This document shows, in pieces, positions 12,233-25,000 of a stretch of DNA of 64,000 bases. The notes below the pieces were generated by a model. That model had not been told where the DNA came from. It worked only from the letters and a program-made list of their open reading frames with translations, and searched no databases. Both the position numbers and the translations under genes were made by a program. Location: positions 6,386,390-6,450,389 of the forward strand of contig NW_023503409.1 in the NCBI RefSeq assembly GCF_014529535.1. Direction: 5' to 3'. The stretch is from Bradysia coprophila (lineage: Eukaryota; Arthropoda; Insecta; Diptera; Sciaridae). Every line of letters begins with the position of its first letter. The stretch's first letter is position 1.

Positions 12233-13957
12233 TGTGTAAATTTTCTCAATTTTTGTTCGTAACAATATTCGGTCGCATTTTTCATTCAATTAGCAGTCTT
12301 CCTGCTTTATAAAGAGTTTCCTTAATTAAAACATTGTCTCATTTGCATTATTTTTTATCCGGTACCACATATCTGCACCTAATTTCATTTAATTGTTGGA
12401 TATTTAAAGCGCATTACTTTTCCTCGACTTTACTAATTATTTTCGCATTAACAATGCATTTTCTCAGCGCTACAAAGTGATCACTTCAACCTTCACGATA
12501 CTATATTAATAACTCGGCTTTTTAAACGGTCACCTTGCAATTGTGCAAAAATTTACAGATCGAGCTGAAGTTAGTTCGATTTTTATTCATTCTACCAGTC
12601 GGTTACACAGCCAAAGAAATAACTCAAGTGAAAATATTGTGTCGGAGCGATATATTCCGAAAATTGTAATACAAAAACGTTAGGAGACGATAGATTCTCG
12701 TTTTTTTTGGAAAGATATTTTCCATGCAAAGCTGGATATTGTTTATATTATTCACGCATTTACCACCTTTTTTATGTATTGCTTGATATTCGTTCATTTT
12801 AACCTTTTTAATAATAAAATTTTTTTTTACATTTAATGTACCCCGTGCCGTATACATTTTCGCAGAAATGAACGCCGTCGTATAATACAAAATCCCATTT
12901 ATTCGAAGCTTAAACTCAGATTTATGAAATGAAAAATCTTTGTGTATATATCAGTGTGTGTGTGTGTGTCGACAAAAGGAAGCGCCAAGTGAGCTTTAAT
13001 ATGTGAAAATGATAAATACAATAAAATCGTAAAGTGTTTTTCAACAAAGAAATTCCATTAGATTTCGGTAACGTTTTGTACGAAAACCTCTAATTCCATT
13101 TATTTTCCATTTTATAAAAAAAAAAGAAAAAAAATTTCCAGCATGCGATGAAAATCGAATGGAATAATTCAATTTGATTAGAAATATATGGCGACGAAAA
13201 AGCGTGTCCTTTTTACTTTGTTAAATTCTAATGACGGTGCCAGTGTTTCTCATATCCATCTCAACACGGTCGATTTAACCGAACATAAACGGCTATTATG
13301 GATACCAATATTAGAACTGGTCGACGACGACAAATCAACGATAATACTTGCGCGTGTTTGTATCATTTGATTCGACCGTACGGTTTTGTTACCAGCTTGG
13401 GTACGTAACATTTGATTAAAATTTCTCTTGAATATAGTGTGCTATAAGTTACGCTAGAAGGTTGTTAAACTGGTGAATATCTTGACATTTATTATTGCAA
13501 AAACAAATAATAAACAACTTGAACATATTTGTACATGACGCGAGGTGTATTTATAGGACCCAACCTGTTGCAATATTGACTTGTAGAGAATATACAACTT
13601 GTTATAAACAACTAATGCAGAATGCAAATTTTAGGTAAATTCATAAAGTTTTTAATTCCTGCTCTCCATTGTTTATATTAAAGACCTGAGTCCAATTCGG
13701 TACAAGTTTCTGAAGACGAGCAATTTATTACTTTCTTGTCTGTAGCATTTACTATGAAATTATATGCTGTGGAAGATACGATAAAAATGATTGCAAACTA
13801 AAATAAATCTTGAGTTTGATCAATGCTCTCTCGGGCTAGGTAAGCCAGCCAAGGTGCGAACAGATTTGCACACAGAATAATTTTCGCCAAATTTTGTGAC
13901 ACTAGATTTTCAGGTGAAACTCTGGGGGCCAAAATGTAGGCTAATCATCTAGGTAGG
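12233..13957. other. Intergenic DNA with a short (TG)n run
   Basis: A short TG microsatellite lies at about 12954-12968. The ATG-initiated 60-codon frame at 13188-13370 has no recognised motif, and I do not call it. Confidence 0.5.
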
Positions 13958-13959
13958 TA

Positions 13960-14068
13960 CAGTGAACGACATCTCAAATGTCTCACTGTCATTTTTTTCA
14001 GAGAATGTCATTGTGAATTTGCAATGACACAATAAAATTCTCTGAGACATTTGAGATGTCGTTCACTG
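13960..14068. mobile_element. Tc1/mariner-like MITE with TA flanks, copy 1
   Basis: Terminal inverted repeats of about 35 bp begin CAGTGAACGACATCTCAAAT and are flanked on both sides by TA (13958-13959 and 14069-14070). TA duplication and a CAGTG terminus are typical of Tc1/mariner. It is only 109 bp long and has no coding capacity. A second copy at 62398-62716 is interrupted by a hAT-like insertion. Confidence 0.8.
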
Positions 14069-14070
14069 TA

Positions 14071-14527
14071 AACCAGAAATTTGATTTGATTCCGTTTGCC
14101 ATCCCATGTGAAAAATTATATAAACCAAACACAATGTAGCTTCCTGTCAACGCACTGCACTCTAAATCAATCGGAACATTGCATACTTCGGCGATTGAAC
14201 AAAATCGGTTAAGAATGACTATAGTTATCGGCCATTAAATCAGGGAAAAACTCTTCGAGGAATAAGCCTTTACAACATTAGATCGATTTGGTTCATCTGT
14301 GAACCAGACCTCATGAATTTGATTCTTCAATGAAGGAAACAATTTTGAATATCTGTCAAGCACTACCCAAGTTATCGCCCACAATTCGGTTAGGGAAAAT
14401 TCCGAGACAGTCCAATATTATCCAGCTATAGCTTGACTCCAAAAATTGTATTCCTCGTCGATTAAAACGGGTTGTTAAAACAAGATATAATGTCATTGAA
14501 AAACTAAACTGATAAACTCATGCGTTA
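14071..14527. other. Intergenic DNA between a MITE and the compact gene
   Basis: No gene, palindrome or TSD-bounded element is visible in this stretch, apart from the poly(A) signal of the neighbouring gene at its right edge. Confidence 0.5.
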
Positions 14528-14533
14528 TTTATT
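14528..14533 (-). terminator. Poly(A) signal of the compact gene
   Basis: AATAAA on the minus strand, about 10 nt after the TGA stop at 14543. It gives the compact gene a very short 3' UTR. Confidence 0.5.
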
Positions 14534-14542
14534 CAAGAATGA

Positions 14543-14848
14543 TCATTTTGAACGTAAGCAACGCACAGTGCGTTGACGTAAGTCGCATTTTCTGACGTAA
14601 GATACTCGACTTAATTGAAAATCTTCTACTACTTCATTTGTTTCAAGTATCATTTGGTATTCGAAACCAATACTGTTACTCTTTAGTCTAACTTCTCCAG
14701 AGCTGGCCCACTTACTTTTGTCAATCGACAACAGATGATTAACCGTTTCAAAATTATTACAGACGTTTGCTCTAGTTGAAGGGGAAGCTTTAACAATAGT
14801 AAATACTTCGCTAGACTCTAGTTCATAATGGCTTATAATAACTTTCAT
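14543..14848 (-). CDS. Compact single-exon gene of unknown function (101 aa)
   Basis: The frame starts with a true ATG at 14848 (MKVIISHYELESSEVFTIVK) and ends in a basic tail (RTVRCLRSK). No signal peptide, membrane segment or family motif is recognised. The protein has 3 Cys and is mixed-charge and apparently soluble. Support comes from layout: a minus-strand TATAAA at 14899-14904 lies about 50 bp upstream of the ATG, and AATAAA at 14528-14533 follows the stop by about 10 nt, so promoter, frame and poly(A) signal fit in under 400 bp. Against it, chance frames of this length occur in this window, and TATA-like words are common at this AT content. It could also be a fragment of a mobile element. 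Confidence 0.45.
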   Translation of the reverse strand: MKVIISHYELESSEVFTIVKASPSTRANVCNNFETVNHLLSIDKSKWASSGEVRLKSNSIGFEYQMILETNEVVEDFQLSRVSYVRKCDLRQRTVRCLRSK

Positions 14849-14898
14849 ACGAACTAATGGAAAAGTGGTGTGTCATCAACCACTTGACTGTGTTGAAG

Positions 14899-14904
14899 TT
14901 TATA
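14899..14904 (-). promoter_or_regulatory. Candidate TATA box of the compact gene
   Basis: TATAAA within CTGTTTATAAAC on the minus strand. A start site about 30 bp downstream would leave a leader of roughly 25 nt before the ATG at 14848. Confidence 0.4.
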
Positions 14905-16060
14905 AACAGCAAATTATATCTTTATTTCAGAGATTCTTTTTTCACATCCTAATCAAATTATTACTTCAAATTTATTATCCTCTCTTTCAGATTCATTCAA
15001 AGCCGATAAACTTTTTTCATTATATGAAGTGGAAAATTTAGTTTTTTTTTCCTGATAGAAAAAAAGTTTCGAGTAATTATTTGCACCACGAGGCATAAAT
15101 TATCCTCACAGAAGCATAATAAATTTTTAGCATACATTGGAACGGACTAGTCTGTTTTGCGGTTAGGCTTACTCGCCTTCATATTAAATTGGTTTGCAAA
15201 CTAAGTTCACTGGGGTCACAACACAACTCTACTATCTGTTCAAAAGTTGCTATATACTTTGTGGTGTTGGTGGTGTTTCAATAAAATTAATTTCTACCCA
15301 TCGGCCGTGTAAACCGTAATATGTCATCAAAGTGGTTCGAATCTTTTTTAGCCTATAATGTGTAGATGTTAGGACTGAACCGCTGAACCATAGAGTAATG
15401 GGTTAACGAAATTGAAACGAATATTTGCCAACATTTGTGGATTTTACCGATTTTACCAACCCATATGTAATGTAGGTACTGTCCCCTGTTCGGAAATGAT
15501 ATTGAACTTGTAATTGAAATCATAAAATTTTCATCAAAAACGATAATGGTCTCTGCTGTAATATAATCAAATTGGTACAATTTTAATTGTAACATTTTAG
15601 TATGCTGCATGTAAAACTGTGTATTGAACGTCTAAATATTCCAAAATGTTAATCCTTAAACCGGCTTTATACTATAACCATCATTTAAAATCCAATAACA
15701 TTCGTGTGTTATATGGAAACGAAAGCAAGTAACTCATTTGATTCATTAATGATTCATTTCATATTTTATTGTGTTATAATTCACATGTTTTTATGCATTT
15801 ATAAAAGACCTGTCGGTAGCTGAGTGCGCAAGGTTTTTGTACAACACATTCTCCATAGATATAAAATAATCGCAAAAAATTAAAACATTAAAATATATTG
15901 CTCGAGGCAAAATGCAGATATGATTTGAATACAATTTTTTTTAATGAAATATGGAGGTGCGGGAAATAGAAATTTTTTGTGAAAAACTGAACTTTGTTCG
16001 ATACTCAGTATTAGTAAAAAAAAATTATTTGCGCAACTTGCTTTAATTAGTTATTAAAAT
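14905..16060. other. Intergenic DNA without recognised features
   Basis: A GGTTCGAATC motif at 15334-15343 resembles a tRNA B box, but no A box or cloverleaf fits around it. The minus frame 15353-15610 has no family signature. Confidence 0.5.
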
Positions 16061-16262
16061 CACGTTAGAGTAAAATAAACCAGGCAGGAGCGGTTCATTT
16101 TTGAAACGTCAAATAAGGGACCTAATACACTGTATGAAAATGAACTCAAATGAACATTGACATAAATTGAAACATTTTTTTCACAAAACGCAAATGCTAC
16201 TAGATAATTTAGGTCCCTAGTCAAATCAAGCACTACTGCTTGGTTTACTTTACTCTGCCGTG
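16061..16262. mobile_element. TIR MITE, AGAGTAAARTAAACC family
   Basis: Inverted ends read CACGTTAGAGTAAAATAAAC on the left and, reverse-complemented, CACGGCAGAGTAAAGTAAAC on the right, extending through CCARGCAG. A second matching pair (GGGACCTAA with TTAGGTCCC) lies inside. No clear target duplication is seen, so the family is unassigned. Confidence 0.6.
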
Positions 16263-18009
16263 TTAATCAGTCTTTGCCGATTTCTTTTGTTTACATACGA
16301 ACTTGACTCACTTTGACGAAATTGATAAATGCAAACTGTATACTCCACTTATATCGAGGCAATTCTCGACCCTAGTTTAAATATTTTTATACTCGAGTAA
16401 TTAGTAATTACCACTAAAGTGTCGCTTGATTTAACTGATGAAATCCGTAAATCTGATGTCTTTGAAGCTAAAGACAGTGAGCTGAAAAAAAATCTTCAAA
16501 CGGATGCTCCAGTGCAATGACATGAAAGTACATCAATTTTTTCCAGCTCAATGCAGTAACTGTGCCCTAGCAAGTTTTCTAATGGTCCATTTAAACGCAT
16601 ATTTCTGTCTACATGAATTCTTACATTTCCCTCACCTCCCATATAAAATTACTTGATGTGAACAGATTTTGATAATCCAGTCAAAAAGTTGCATGTATTT
16701 ACGTTAATGAAAAGGATTAGTCGTAGCTGTTATGGCTGAATTGGTCTATGTTACTTTTGTTGTTGAATGCTTCATTTTAACTTTTTAACATGATAAGCAT
16801 GCTCTGTGTATTCATTTAAATATATCATCTAACAGAAATACATTAAATATCAAGGTTTAATAGTTTCTATGAACCCATAAATCATAAATGAAAATGGTGC
16901 TTTGCTAATATGCTTTTATTCTTCATTAAAGCATAAAATAACATACAAGAGTGCGGGACGATTTCACCCAATTTATGTTTTCGGTTATCAAGGACTGACT
17001 CACTCCCTTTACATAACGATAAGAAAACATTTGGGTTTTTCTTTGGAAATTGGAACCATTTCTTCTGAAATGCTATTCATTCATCCATACTACTATCAAC
17101 CAATCGCTATATGTTACTCGCTTCATTTCTATTACTATATTAAGGAAATCGAAAGGACATACTGTGGTATAAATGCACGAAAATCGTTTAGAATATATTG
17201 CAATGTATTAGAAAATTTCTAAAACTGGCAATCGATATCTATTGTTATCATTTTTTTGGAGTATTCCCTGTTGTTAAACGAGCTCGTTCTATAATCTTTA
17301 TATTGGTTGCAGACAACTTATGTTACAGAACTAATACTTGAAGTAGAAATCATGAATGCTGAACAATCTTCATAAAAAGAAAACGAAAAATTGGTTTTTC
17401 CAGGATGTGTACATTTGAATTTAAAAAGTTTCTTTCAATAGGAAACTATGTATTGAAAACTGATAGTTTTCGAAAAGTTTCATAAAAATAGATTGAAGTA
17501 ACTTTTTCCCATCTAACAACCAGAAATGATTTATGAAAATCTGATCAGATCAAACTTCGGATGAAATCAAAAACACAGCTTCTTGAAATCCATTATCTCT
17601 ATATTTTTGGATATGAATAAAATGTGAAAGGGTAAGTGTAAGAAATTTGCCAAACTAACATCTCGAAGAAGAAGTTAAAATTGCGTAACTCGAAATTGTT
17701 ATAGTTTGTTGACTTTGAAAATATGTTAGCAAACAAACATCATAGCTTGACCTGTACATTACAAATGTAAATCCACTGCAACTTGCAATTACATGTCTTG
17801 GGGCGACAATAGCTACTTTCTCGCTAAAGAATATAAGTAAACTTTCGCCAACCTCGACATGAAAAGTTTTGTGCATAACTCAAGTAATAGTTATTTGTTC
17901 AATGAGGTAAAAAAAACGTTGGAAACTGAGGTAAAAACAACGTTTTTCACAACATAGACTTCCAAAATTTCAGTGGAGGAAAGAAAATGACAATGACAAA
18001 GCGTTGTGA
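16263..18009. other. Intergenic DNA without recognised genes
   Basis: Frames at 16902-17222 (plus) and 17655-17876 (minus) were examined. Both are rich in AT-encoded residues and have no motif. Confidence 0.5.
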
Positions 18010-18022
18010 AATAGTACATTTC

Positions 18023-18128
18023 GTACCTTGGACTAAAAGTCTTTTTTAGCGTGTGAGAAGTTTCCAGACAGAGCCGAAGGCGAGGTCTGGAATTGAATGC
18101 GCTAAAAAAGACTTTTAGTCCGTGGTAC
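18023..18128 (+). repeat. Palindrome with GCCGAAGGCGAGG apex
   Basis: Arms are GTACCTTGGACTAAAAGTC then TTTTTTAGCG on the left, and CGCTAAAAAAGACTTTTAGT then CCGTGGTAC on the right, surrounding the apex CCAGACAGAGCCGAAGGCGA. The stem is unrelated to the other palindromes, but the apex is the shared one. An apparent minus-strand frame (17891-18130) across it is a by-product of the repeat. Confidence 0.75.
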
Positions 18129-18170
18129 AAATAGTATTTTTCATATTTCCTTTAGGTATGAAATATATAT

Positions 18171-18282
18171 TATGCACCTGTTGCCAAGATTGATATTTTG
18201 ACGTGTAAGACATTATTGCCCTAGCCGAAGGCGTGGGCCATAATGCCTACATGTCAAAATAACAGTCTGGCAATAGGTGCAT
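18171..18282 (+). repeat. Palindrome with CCGAAGGC-type apex, copy 2
   Basis: Same family as 3364-3474 in the opposite orientation. The left arm begins TATGCACCTGTTGCCAAGAT and the right arm ends CAGTCTGGCAATAGGTGCAT. The apex is CCCTAGCCGAAGGCGTGGGC. Confidence 0.75.
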
Positions 18283-18287
18283 ATCAT

Positions 18288-18375
18288 ATTTTATCTGTCG
18301 AGAACAGATATATCGAGATAAACAAAAACTCCCTAGAGTGATAAGCTCGAGATTATCGTTCTAGACAGATAAAAT
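18288..18375 (+). mobile_element. Small TIR element, TTTTATCTGTC family, copy 2
   Basis: Ends ATTTTATCTGTCGAGAAC and GTTCTAGACAGATAAAAT. TA sits at both edges (TATTTTATC...GATAAAATA), compatible with a TA-duplicating element. It abuts the palindrome at 18171-18282, exactly as copy 1 (3273-3358) abuts its palindrome, but in mirror orientation. Confidence 0.65.
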
Positions 18376-18411
18376 AAGTTTTTACGCGCACGTTTTGTTT
18401 TTCCTTATTTT

Positions 18412-18530
18412 CTCCCCTCAGTAGGCAAAGAGAAAATTGTGTTTTCTTGTCGACTGGTCGTCATATGTAGCGAGAAAAGTGCAGCACTTTCTGTCCCGTG
18501 TGGAGAAAATAGAACTTTTCTCATTCGTAG
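18412..18530 (+). repeat. Dispersed palindromic repeat, TCTCCCCTCARTAGG family, copy 1
   Basis: Contains TCTCCCCTCAGTAGGCAAAG, GCGAGAAAAGTGCAGC and GAGAAAATAGAACTTTTCTC. The same ordered blocks occur in reverse orientation at 29215-29338 inside the TMEM72-like intron. The plus-strand frames over this stretch are therefore repeat-derived. Confidence 0.6.
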
Positions 18531-18925
18531 TGTCATTTTGTTTAAGGTTTCGAAAATGGTATGGCGAATCGATGTTTTTGTTTTTGTGCGAGTATTTTAT
18601 CAACTATGAGTATCCGCTCTCGTTTATTACATTACCCACTCAGTAGTTGGTGTAACGAATGTCTTGACGTTTCTTTTGTTGACAATATGTGGAACGATGT
18701 GGAACAAATAAAACTGTGGGACGTCAAACACATAGAAAGTGATGATTGTACTGTAGTAGCCATATTCATTTAACTGAGAAGTGTTGAACGGGCCTTGGTG
18801 ATCCGGAAAACTAGAGAGTTAGAGCTGTATTTAAAAAATAGTAGATTACTGTACCAGTGGAGGTGACGCCCTCGGATACTTTTACTCATCTGGATACGAG
18901 ATTTCAAATTCATTCACGTGTACAG

Positions 18926-19020
18926 TATGGAGTTTTACTTTACGAGCGAGGGAAAGACTTTTGACTAGTGAGGGAATGGCCACATTCCCTCACTAGTAAA
19001 GTAAAATGCGTCAACGTGAG
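18926..19020. repeat. Imperfect hairpin, TTTTACTTTAC / GTAAAGTAAAA
   Basis: GAGTTTTACTTTACGAGCGA and GACTAGTGAGGGAATG on the left pair with CATTCCCTCACTAGTAAAGT on the right around GGCC. No copy was noticed elsewhere in the window. Confidence 0.5.
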
Positions 19021-22000
19021 GGAACTGAGGAGATAAAGTATTGCTTATGTATTACAATAAAGGTCTTTGACTGAGCCCTTTTTTATCGGCTAGAATTTCA
19101 TTATAGATACGTTTTGTAAGTGGATTTAATGGTTCTTAAGAATTTAATATTTATGTCCGCTTTGTTGTTATAAAATCAAACAATGTTGGAGCTGTTAAAG
19201 TTAAACTAAAGGTGTTAATTAACGTTTAATAGAATTTTACAAGTAACTTTAGCACATAAAGAATGGAACTGCTTTTATTTGAAGAGTGAAATAATTCAAA
19301 CAAATTTAATGAAAAAATGTGCAATTTAAAGATGTTAAGTGAATTACGTCCTTGATTAAAATGTTTCTTTATTACTGCGATCAATGAGCTAATTTACATC
19401 AAGCTTTTTGTTGAAGGTTTTGTAATTTTGTCTTTATAATGATGACGTAACCACTTCCTTGGCCTGAAGTACAAGATCTGAAATCAACCGATCAAAAATA
19501 TTTTGATTGATAGAAGTAATAGACCCGATAATAATACTTGTCAAATGCTTGCCGTCTGTAGCAGCTTAAGTCCCTTTTACGTTAGAGATGAGTGGGCTTG
19601 CCCATGAAAGTGAAAACCAACGATCTTTGTAAGCAAATTTTGTGGGCTGGGTATTTTATTCTTGGGCATCGGGCTGTTAATGGAAATTTTATTTGGAAAG
19701 ATTTGGACATTGTTCTGGGATGAGCACACAAATTTGGTATGTCCACTCATCTGTAGTTTCCGAATACTTCAATCAAGCGATAGTAATAGGTGTCGTCTAT
19801 TACGAATAAGAGCAATCGAATTTCAAAACAAGCTATTACCAGTCTTTATAGTTCATGGTTCAAGGGAATCGTCTTTTCGTTTTAAGAAATTCGTGAAACA
19901 ACTTCCTTCTCGTTGAAAGGGTCGTTAAAATAACTCCATTTATGGCACTTATGTTGATTGCAACTTCCACTCTCCAACTTGGTGATGGTGAGAGGCTGAC
20001 TATAATTTAAGTAGTTTTATATTTCCCCCTACGTTTCACGCACCGTTACCCAATGAATGTCAACGGAGAAATGGCGCTATGAATACGATAAGTTATTCCG
20101 AATGTACGAGCCTTTTTTTCTCTCGCATAATAATAAGAGCTTCCGAAATACATATTTATTACCAACACAATTCGGAACCCAAACACATTGAGAATATATG
20201 CAAATCTAAAACGTAAATTGAATGTGTATATTGAACAAGAATGTTATCGTATGTTTAAAAAAAAAACGAAATGAATTTGGGAATACATCAAAACATTTAC
20301 TGGATCAACATTCAACTTCATTTGAATTGTATGAATAAATCGGGTTGTCTGGTATACGAATATCTTTCGAAAACGTTCTATTGAACGATATTTACATATC
20401 CATTAGTACAGTCTTCGTTACAATCCCTCCAAAAAAAACTTTTTCTCCACTTTATCACATGTACAATAAAATGTGGCATAAAAAAGAAAATTCTTTACAT
20501 GAATAGACTATGCCAATCATATTTAACCAATGATGCCATTTTAAAGGTCATCAATAGTGGTGACTTTATCACTATTTTATTTTACCGGAATCATGCACAC
20601 ATTCAAATAAAAGCATTTCCGCCAAAAAAATCATTTTTTAAATTAACGGACAAAAAAATTTCAGTTTTGTGGTGTCACTTACGACTATCTTCACAACAGA
20701 CATGTCAAGAATTTTGTTTACCTGAATGGCAACATATTTTTGTATGTTTTCTTCACATTTTACCGACTGAATTAGCACGAAACGTATTGCAGGCAATTTC
20801 TAGGCACATAAAATTAAGGAATTGAACACTGAATGGCACAATTCACACCAAATTACTTTTAAAAATGAGATTTTTACAACACCCACAATGTTTGACCAAA
20901 TTAATTTGTCTTTAAAATTATTTCGGATAATTTGTCCTAAATTCTGTTTAAGACACTAGCATAAGCACACTCGGAACTATTTTCTGTGCGAAATTTAAAC
21001 TGAATCACTTTGTTTTACGCGAAATACTACAAATTTTCGACACAAACTTGTTTGAGATTTAAAATTTACTGTCCCGATTTGACATTTCATCAAAACAAAA
21101 TTCAGTGAATCAGTCAAAACTGGATGAACTGAGTGAACAATACTACTCATACTACTGTAATTGCAAAGTGGCAAACTTAAGACCTTATGTGGAATTTGGG
21201 TGGAAAATGGCGCAAATCACATATTTCAGGAATTTATAAAGTGAAAAATCTTTCCGGTTTCAAGTGTTTTCGTCAAAAGACGAGACACGGGTATCTTTAT
21301 TTTCAATTTTTAGCTGCTTTATGTAAAAAAATTGAGAAAAAAAATCATTTTGGCGTAGTCTATTCCAGTTATAAATCCTTTAGTACGAATCGATTATGTA
21401 TTCGGCATTCACATGTGATTGCATCGTTAATATGATTTATGACGTTAATATCGACATAACAAAACTCTATGACAAATGATTTCGATAATTCCAATTCATG
21501 GCAAATATCCATTAAATGTTTGAACAAAATGATAAAATCAAATAAATCGAAATGATATTGACTAGGCTTTCGCGCTATTAAGCTTATTATATACAGAGCT
21601 TTAAGGCTTTATGGACTGGAAATGTTTAGGATATCATTAAGAGAAAATGTATCGCTTTCGGCAAGCATTTCAAGTAGTAATAAAGATGATTTTAGAGCTC
21701 GGAACTGTTCCATGACAAAGTTATTTTTATTATGTCGTCGTGTTGAATGTTTAGCTTTATTTAAATTTGTCCTTGGTTTCAATTTACTCTTTCGCAGGTG
21801 TTGTCGTATAATGTTGATAGATCGTTCTGTAATGCTCTGCACAACACCCAGAGTGAGACTTAATGCATAACTCGTGTAACTGCAGTTTATACGATCCGGT
21901 ACGTTCTTTTTGAAAATCCACCTGTTTCCTTTCGTTATTTTCTTTTCATTTGTCCAAAACAAAGTCGCTAGTTTTGCATATATTCTTGTAGATTTAATAA

Positions 22001-25000
22001 AATTGAAATAAATTGTCCCAGAGACGTGTGACCCATTTCTGCTCTTAACATAGTTTTCCGATGATTGGTTCGACGATAAAATGCAGATGCAGATGCAAAT
22101 AAAATTCTAGAAAATTAATTTCTCTCCTAGGGAAGAGAATACGTTCTGACTCTGACGGAATAAAATTCAATTTCCGTTTTGTTTCTGTTGTATTTTCACT
22201 ACACACACTTAGAAATATGAAAACGGACTTGTGGATTGATTGTATGGATTCCGGGTAACAGATGAAGAACAAGTTTAAAATTTGTTATATTCAACACCTT
22301 AGTCGCGAGAGCATATCCAACAAATATTTAGATTAGAAAATTCTCATTGTATGAAACAGCGATACGTTCTATTTAGGGTACAATTTCTGCAAATAGCATT
22401 TGACTAAATGTAGTGTCACTGTTCACACTCAAACGATTGATTATGAATAGTATGCTATCACACAGTCACACTTTTGCAACAAAATCATTGAATCTGTTAC
22501 TTCATTTGGGTAAAAAAATCTGTTGCTTCAACATTCTTATCATACGTTTCGCAACATAGCTAATGGCTATTGAAATCTGCTAGTCACCCAATTAGCGAGA
22601 CAGTCAGATACTATCGCTTGTTGCTGTCGTCATCATCGTTGCAGATGACTAGTCATTTATATTAGCTTAAGGGGATGTGGCGATATTTATGAATGTTTTC
22701 GTAGTTTCACAGCATGAAAAGTGTTCCAAAATTAAGTTAGATTCCCAACAAATTAAGTAATTTCAATTAGGTGAGAGGTTAATTTTCCTCTTACGACAAT
22801 CGAAACTGTAAAAAATGAATCGTCGCAATTCAAATAGAAAAAATGATCCGCGCGATCTGTTAAAAAAATTTACATTTTTCCGAAATAAATTCAAATGGAG
22901 TAGACTTCCCTTCAACGTTATATATCGAATTCAAGCCGAACACATATGTGCGGAAAAAATGTCAGCCAATTTAAAAGGAGTAAAAACAAAATCAATGAAA
23001 AAGAAAGAAAAGAAATTGAAATGGCATTTCATGCGATAAGACATTTTCAACACTGCGAGAGATTGTATTTCGTAATTTCACACATCTTCATCTTGGAAGT
23101 GTTTGGTATAATAAAACCGAGTAATGACTTCCATCTAACGGGGCAAAGCTTTTACGTGTGCCATACACGATTTTTTTCGATAGAGAAGAAAGTCCCGTAG
23201 ATACTGGATGTGTACTTGTAATGATTTTATATGTACGCTATTGTAAAAAAATAAAGGACCCTCTTTTATGGTACATTGATATGCCAGATGGTATCACACA
23301 GAACATCAAATCAAATCGACGGGTATAGGGAACAGATTTTTTTTCTTCATACAAAATTTGTTTTGAAGGACACCGTAAATTGATTATAAAGAGTGAAGTC
23401 GAAAACATGAATTGAATATCTCGAAGTTTGACGAGGAATTTGTTATGTGGCTTGTTCTGTATGTTTTTTTTTATTTCGTGTGCTTGGAATGGCTGAATGA
23501 GGAAAACATTGAAAAAAATGTGTAAGTTGACTGACACAATGATGGAAAGGTTTTTCTTAGCGTGTGATGTGATGAATAACATGATAAACATTTTCTTCCG
23601 AATGATTCTTTACTTTATCGGAAATTAAATAAAAGGAAGAAAAAGGCATGGAAAGGTCCGACGATTCGTAGTACGTTACCAACGGTGAATTGATTTTGAA
23701 TTCGTCTGCAATAACACAAACTCTTTAGTCATTCGAAAGCAGCAAAAAAAAATGATTTATCCAGAACAAGAAAGGAAAAATCACAATGAAAGTCATGTTT
23801 TCTATGTTAATATGCATAAAATCTCAACGAATTATCATTCACAAAAATGTAAAATTAAAATGAATTCAGTCGAATGAATGAATTTTACGATTGAAAGTTT
23901 CACTGTAGCCAACTCATAATTTAATCAACTCAAACAATCATCCCTGATCGCTTAACAAATTCAATTTTCCAAACTTCAGACAGAATTTCATTTTCTCGGA
24001 CCATGAAAATGTGTCCCGCGGTATAAAGACGAGCTTGCTGAACACGTTCGATTGAGTTACGCTTCAATATAGGTATCATGTTGAAATCGAATCAAAACCT
24101 CATTAATCCTACCTATATATGCTAGGTGGTGATAGTGTGGAGAAGTCTTTTTCTGCAGAGTGAAATGATGCATTATTTGATGGAAAAACTGTCTCTGTCG
24201 CGTCTCTTTTTCTCGGTACTTTTTTCTTTGCCATTTTTTTTACCTATACCATGATTCATATACTATTTTGCATAAAATGTGGAATATCACATTCTACAAA
24301 AACCATTATTTCATGATTTAATAACAATAATAGGTGGAGCGTATGTAACAGCAGGGGAAAAAATCAACTTTAAGTTGATTAAGCGCTTTTGAACGGCTGA
24401 ATTGAGTTCACACAAAAGAATTTTCTGCTTGAAAAGGTCTGTATTTAATAGAGTTTGCGAATTAACCCCCATTTTTTTTCTCCGCCAGTTCGAACATGGA
24501 CTTTTTGCATTTTCCCATCGATCATCCTTTTTTTGAACAATTTAATATTTTGTTCGGCGTCAATAGGGTTTTGGTGTTTAAGTGTCATGAATATTGATTT
24601 TGAGAGAGTTCACTGTTATCGGTAATTACGAATAGGGCTAATTTCCAAAAATAGCCTAGGTACGCGGGTGTAGCTTACACGCTTTTGGAATTCATTTAAC
24701 TTTAGTGCCTCATGAAGTGTACAATAAATGAATCTGATTCAAAATTCAAAATTTGTGTACTCTGGGACCCAGAGTGTGGGTGACCTATTACTTTGAAATT
24801 CAAACTTTGAATGAATGTACGATTAATGTATTAAGTACGCAGAAGCTCGTTCACACTCGGTAAAATTGGGTGTCGGTGGTAATTTGAGCGTTGGCGCTCA
24901 CTTCTTTTTTTTATTCGAGAGCAGTTACTCGTAGGGAATATTCAAAGAAAATCCTCACAAACTCTTCAGAAAACTAAAAAAAAACTTAGGAATCCCAAGA

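Noticed and set aside
15334..15343. GGTTCGAATC resembling a tRNA B box
   Set aside because: No A box at the right distance and no cloverleaf can be drawn; followed by T-run but nothing else tRNA-like.
21609..21962. 117-codon minus-strand frame with balanced composition
   Set aside because: Starts at a non-ATG codon, has no poly(A) signal after the stop and no family signature; not separable from chance.
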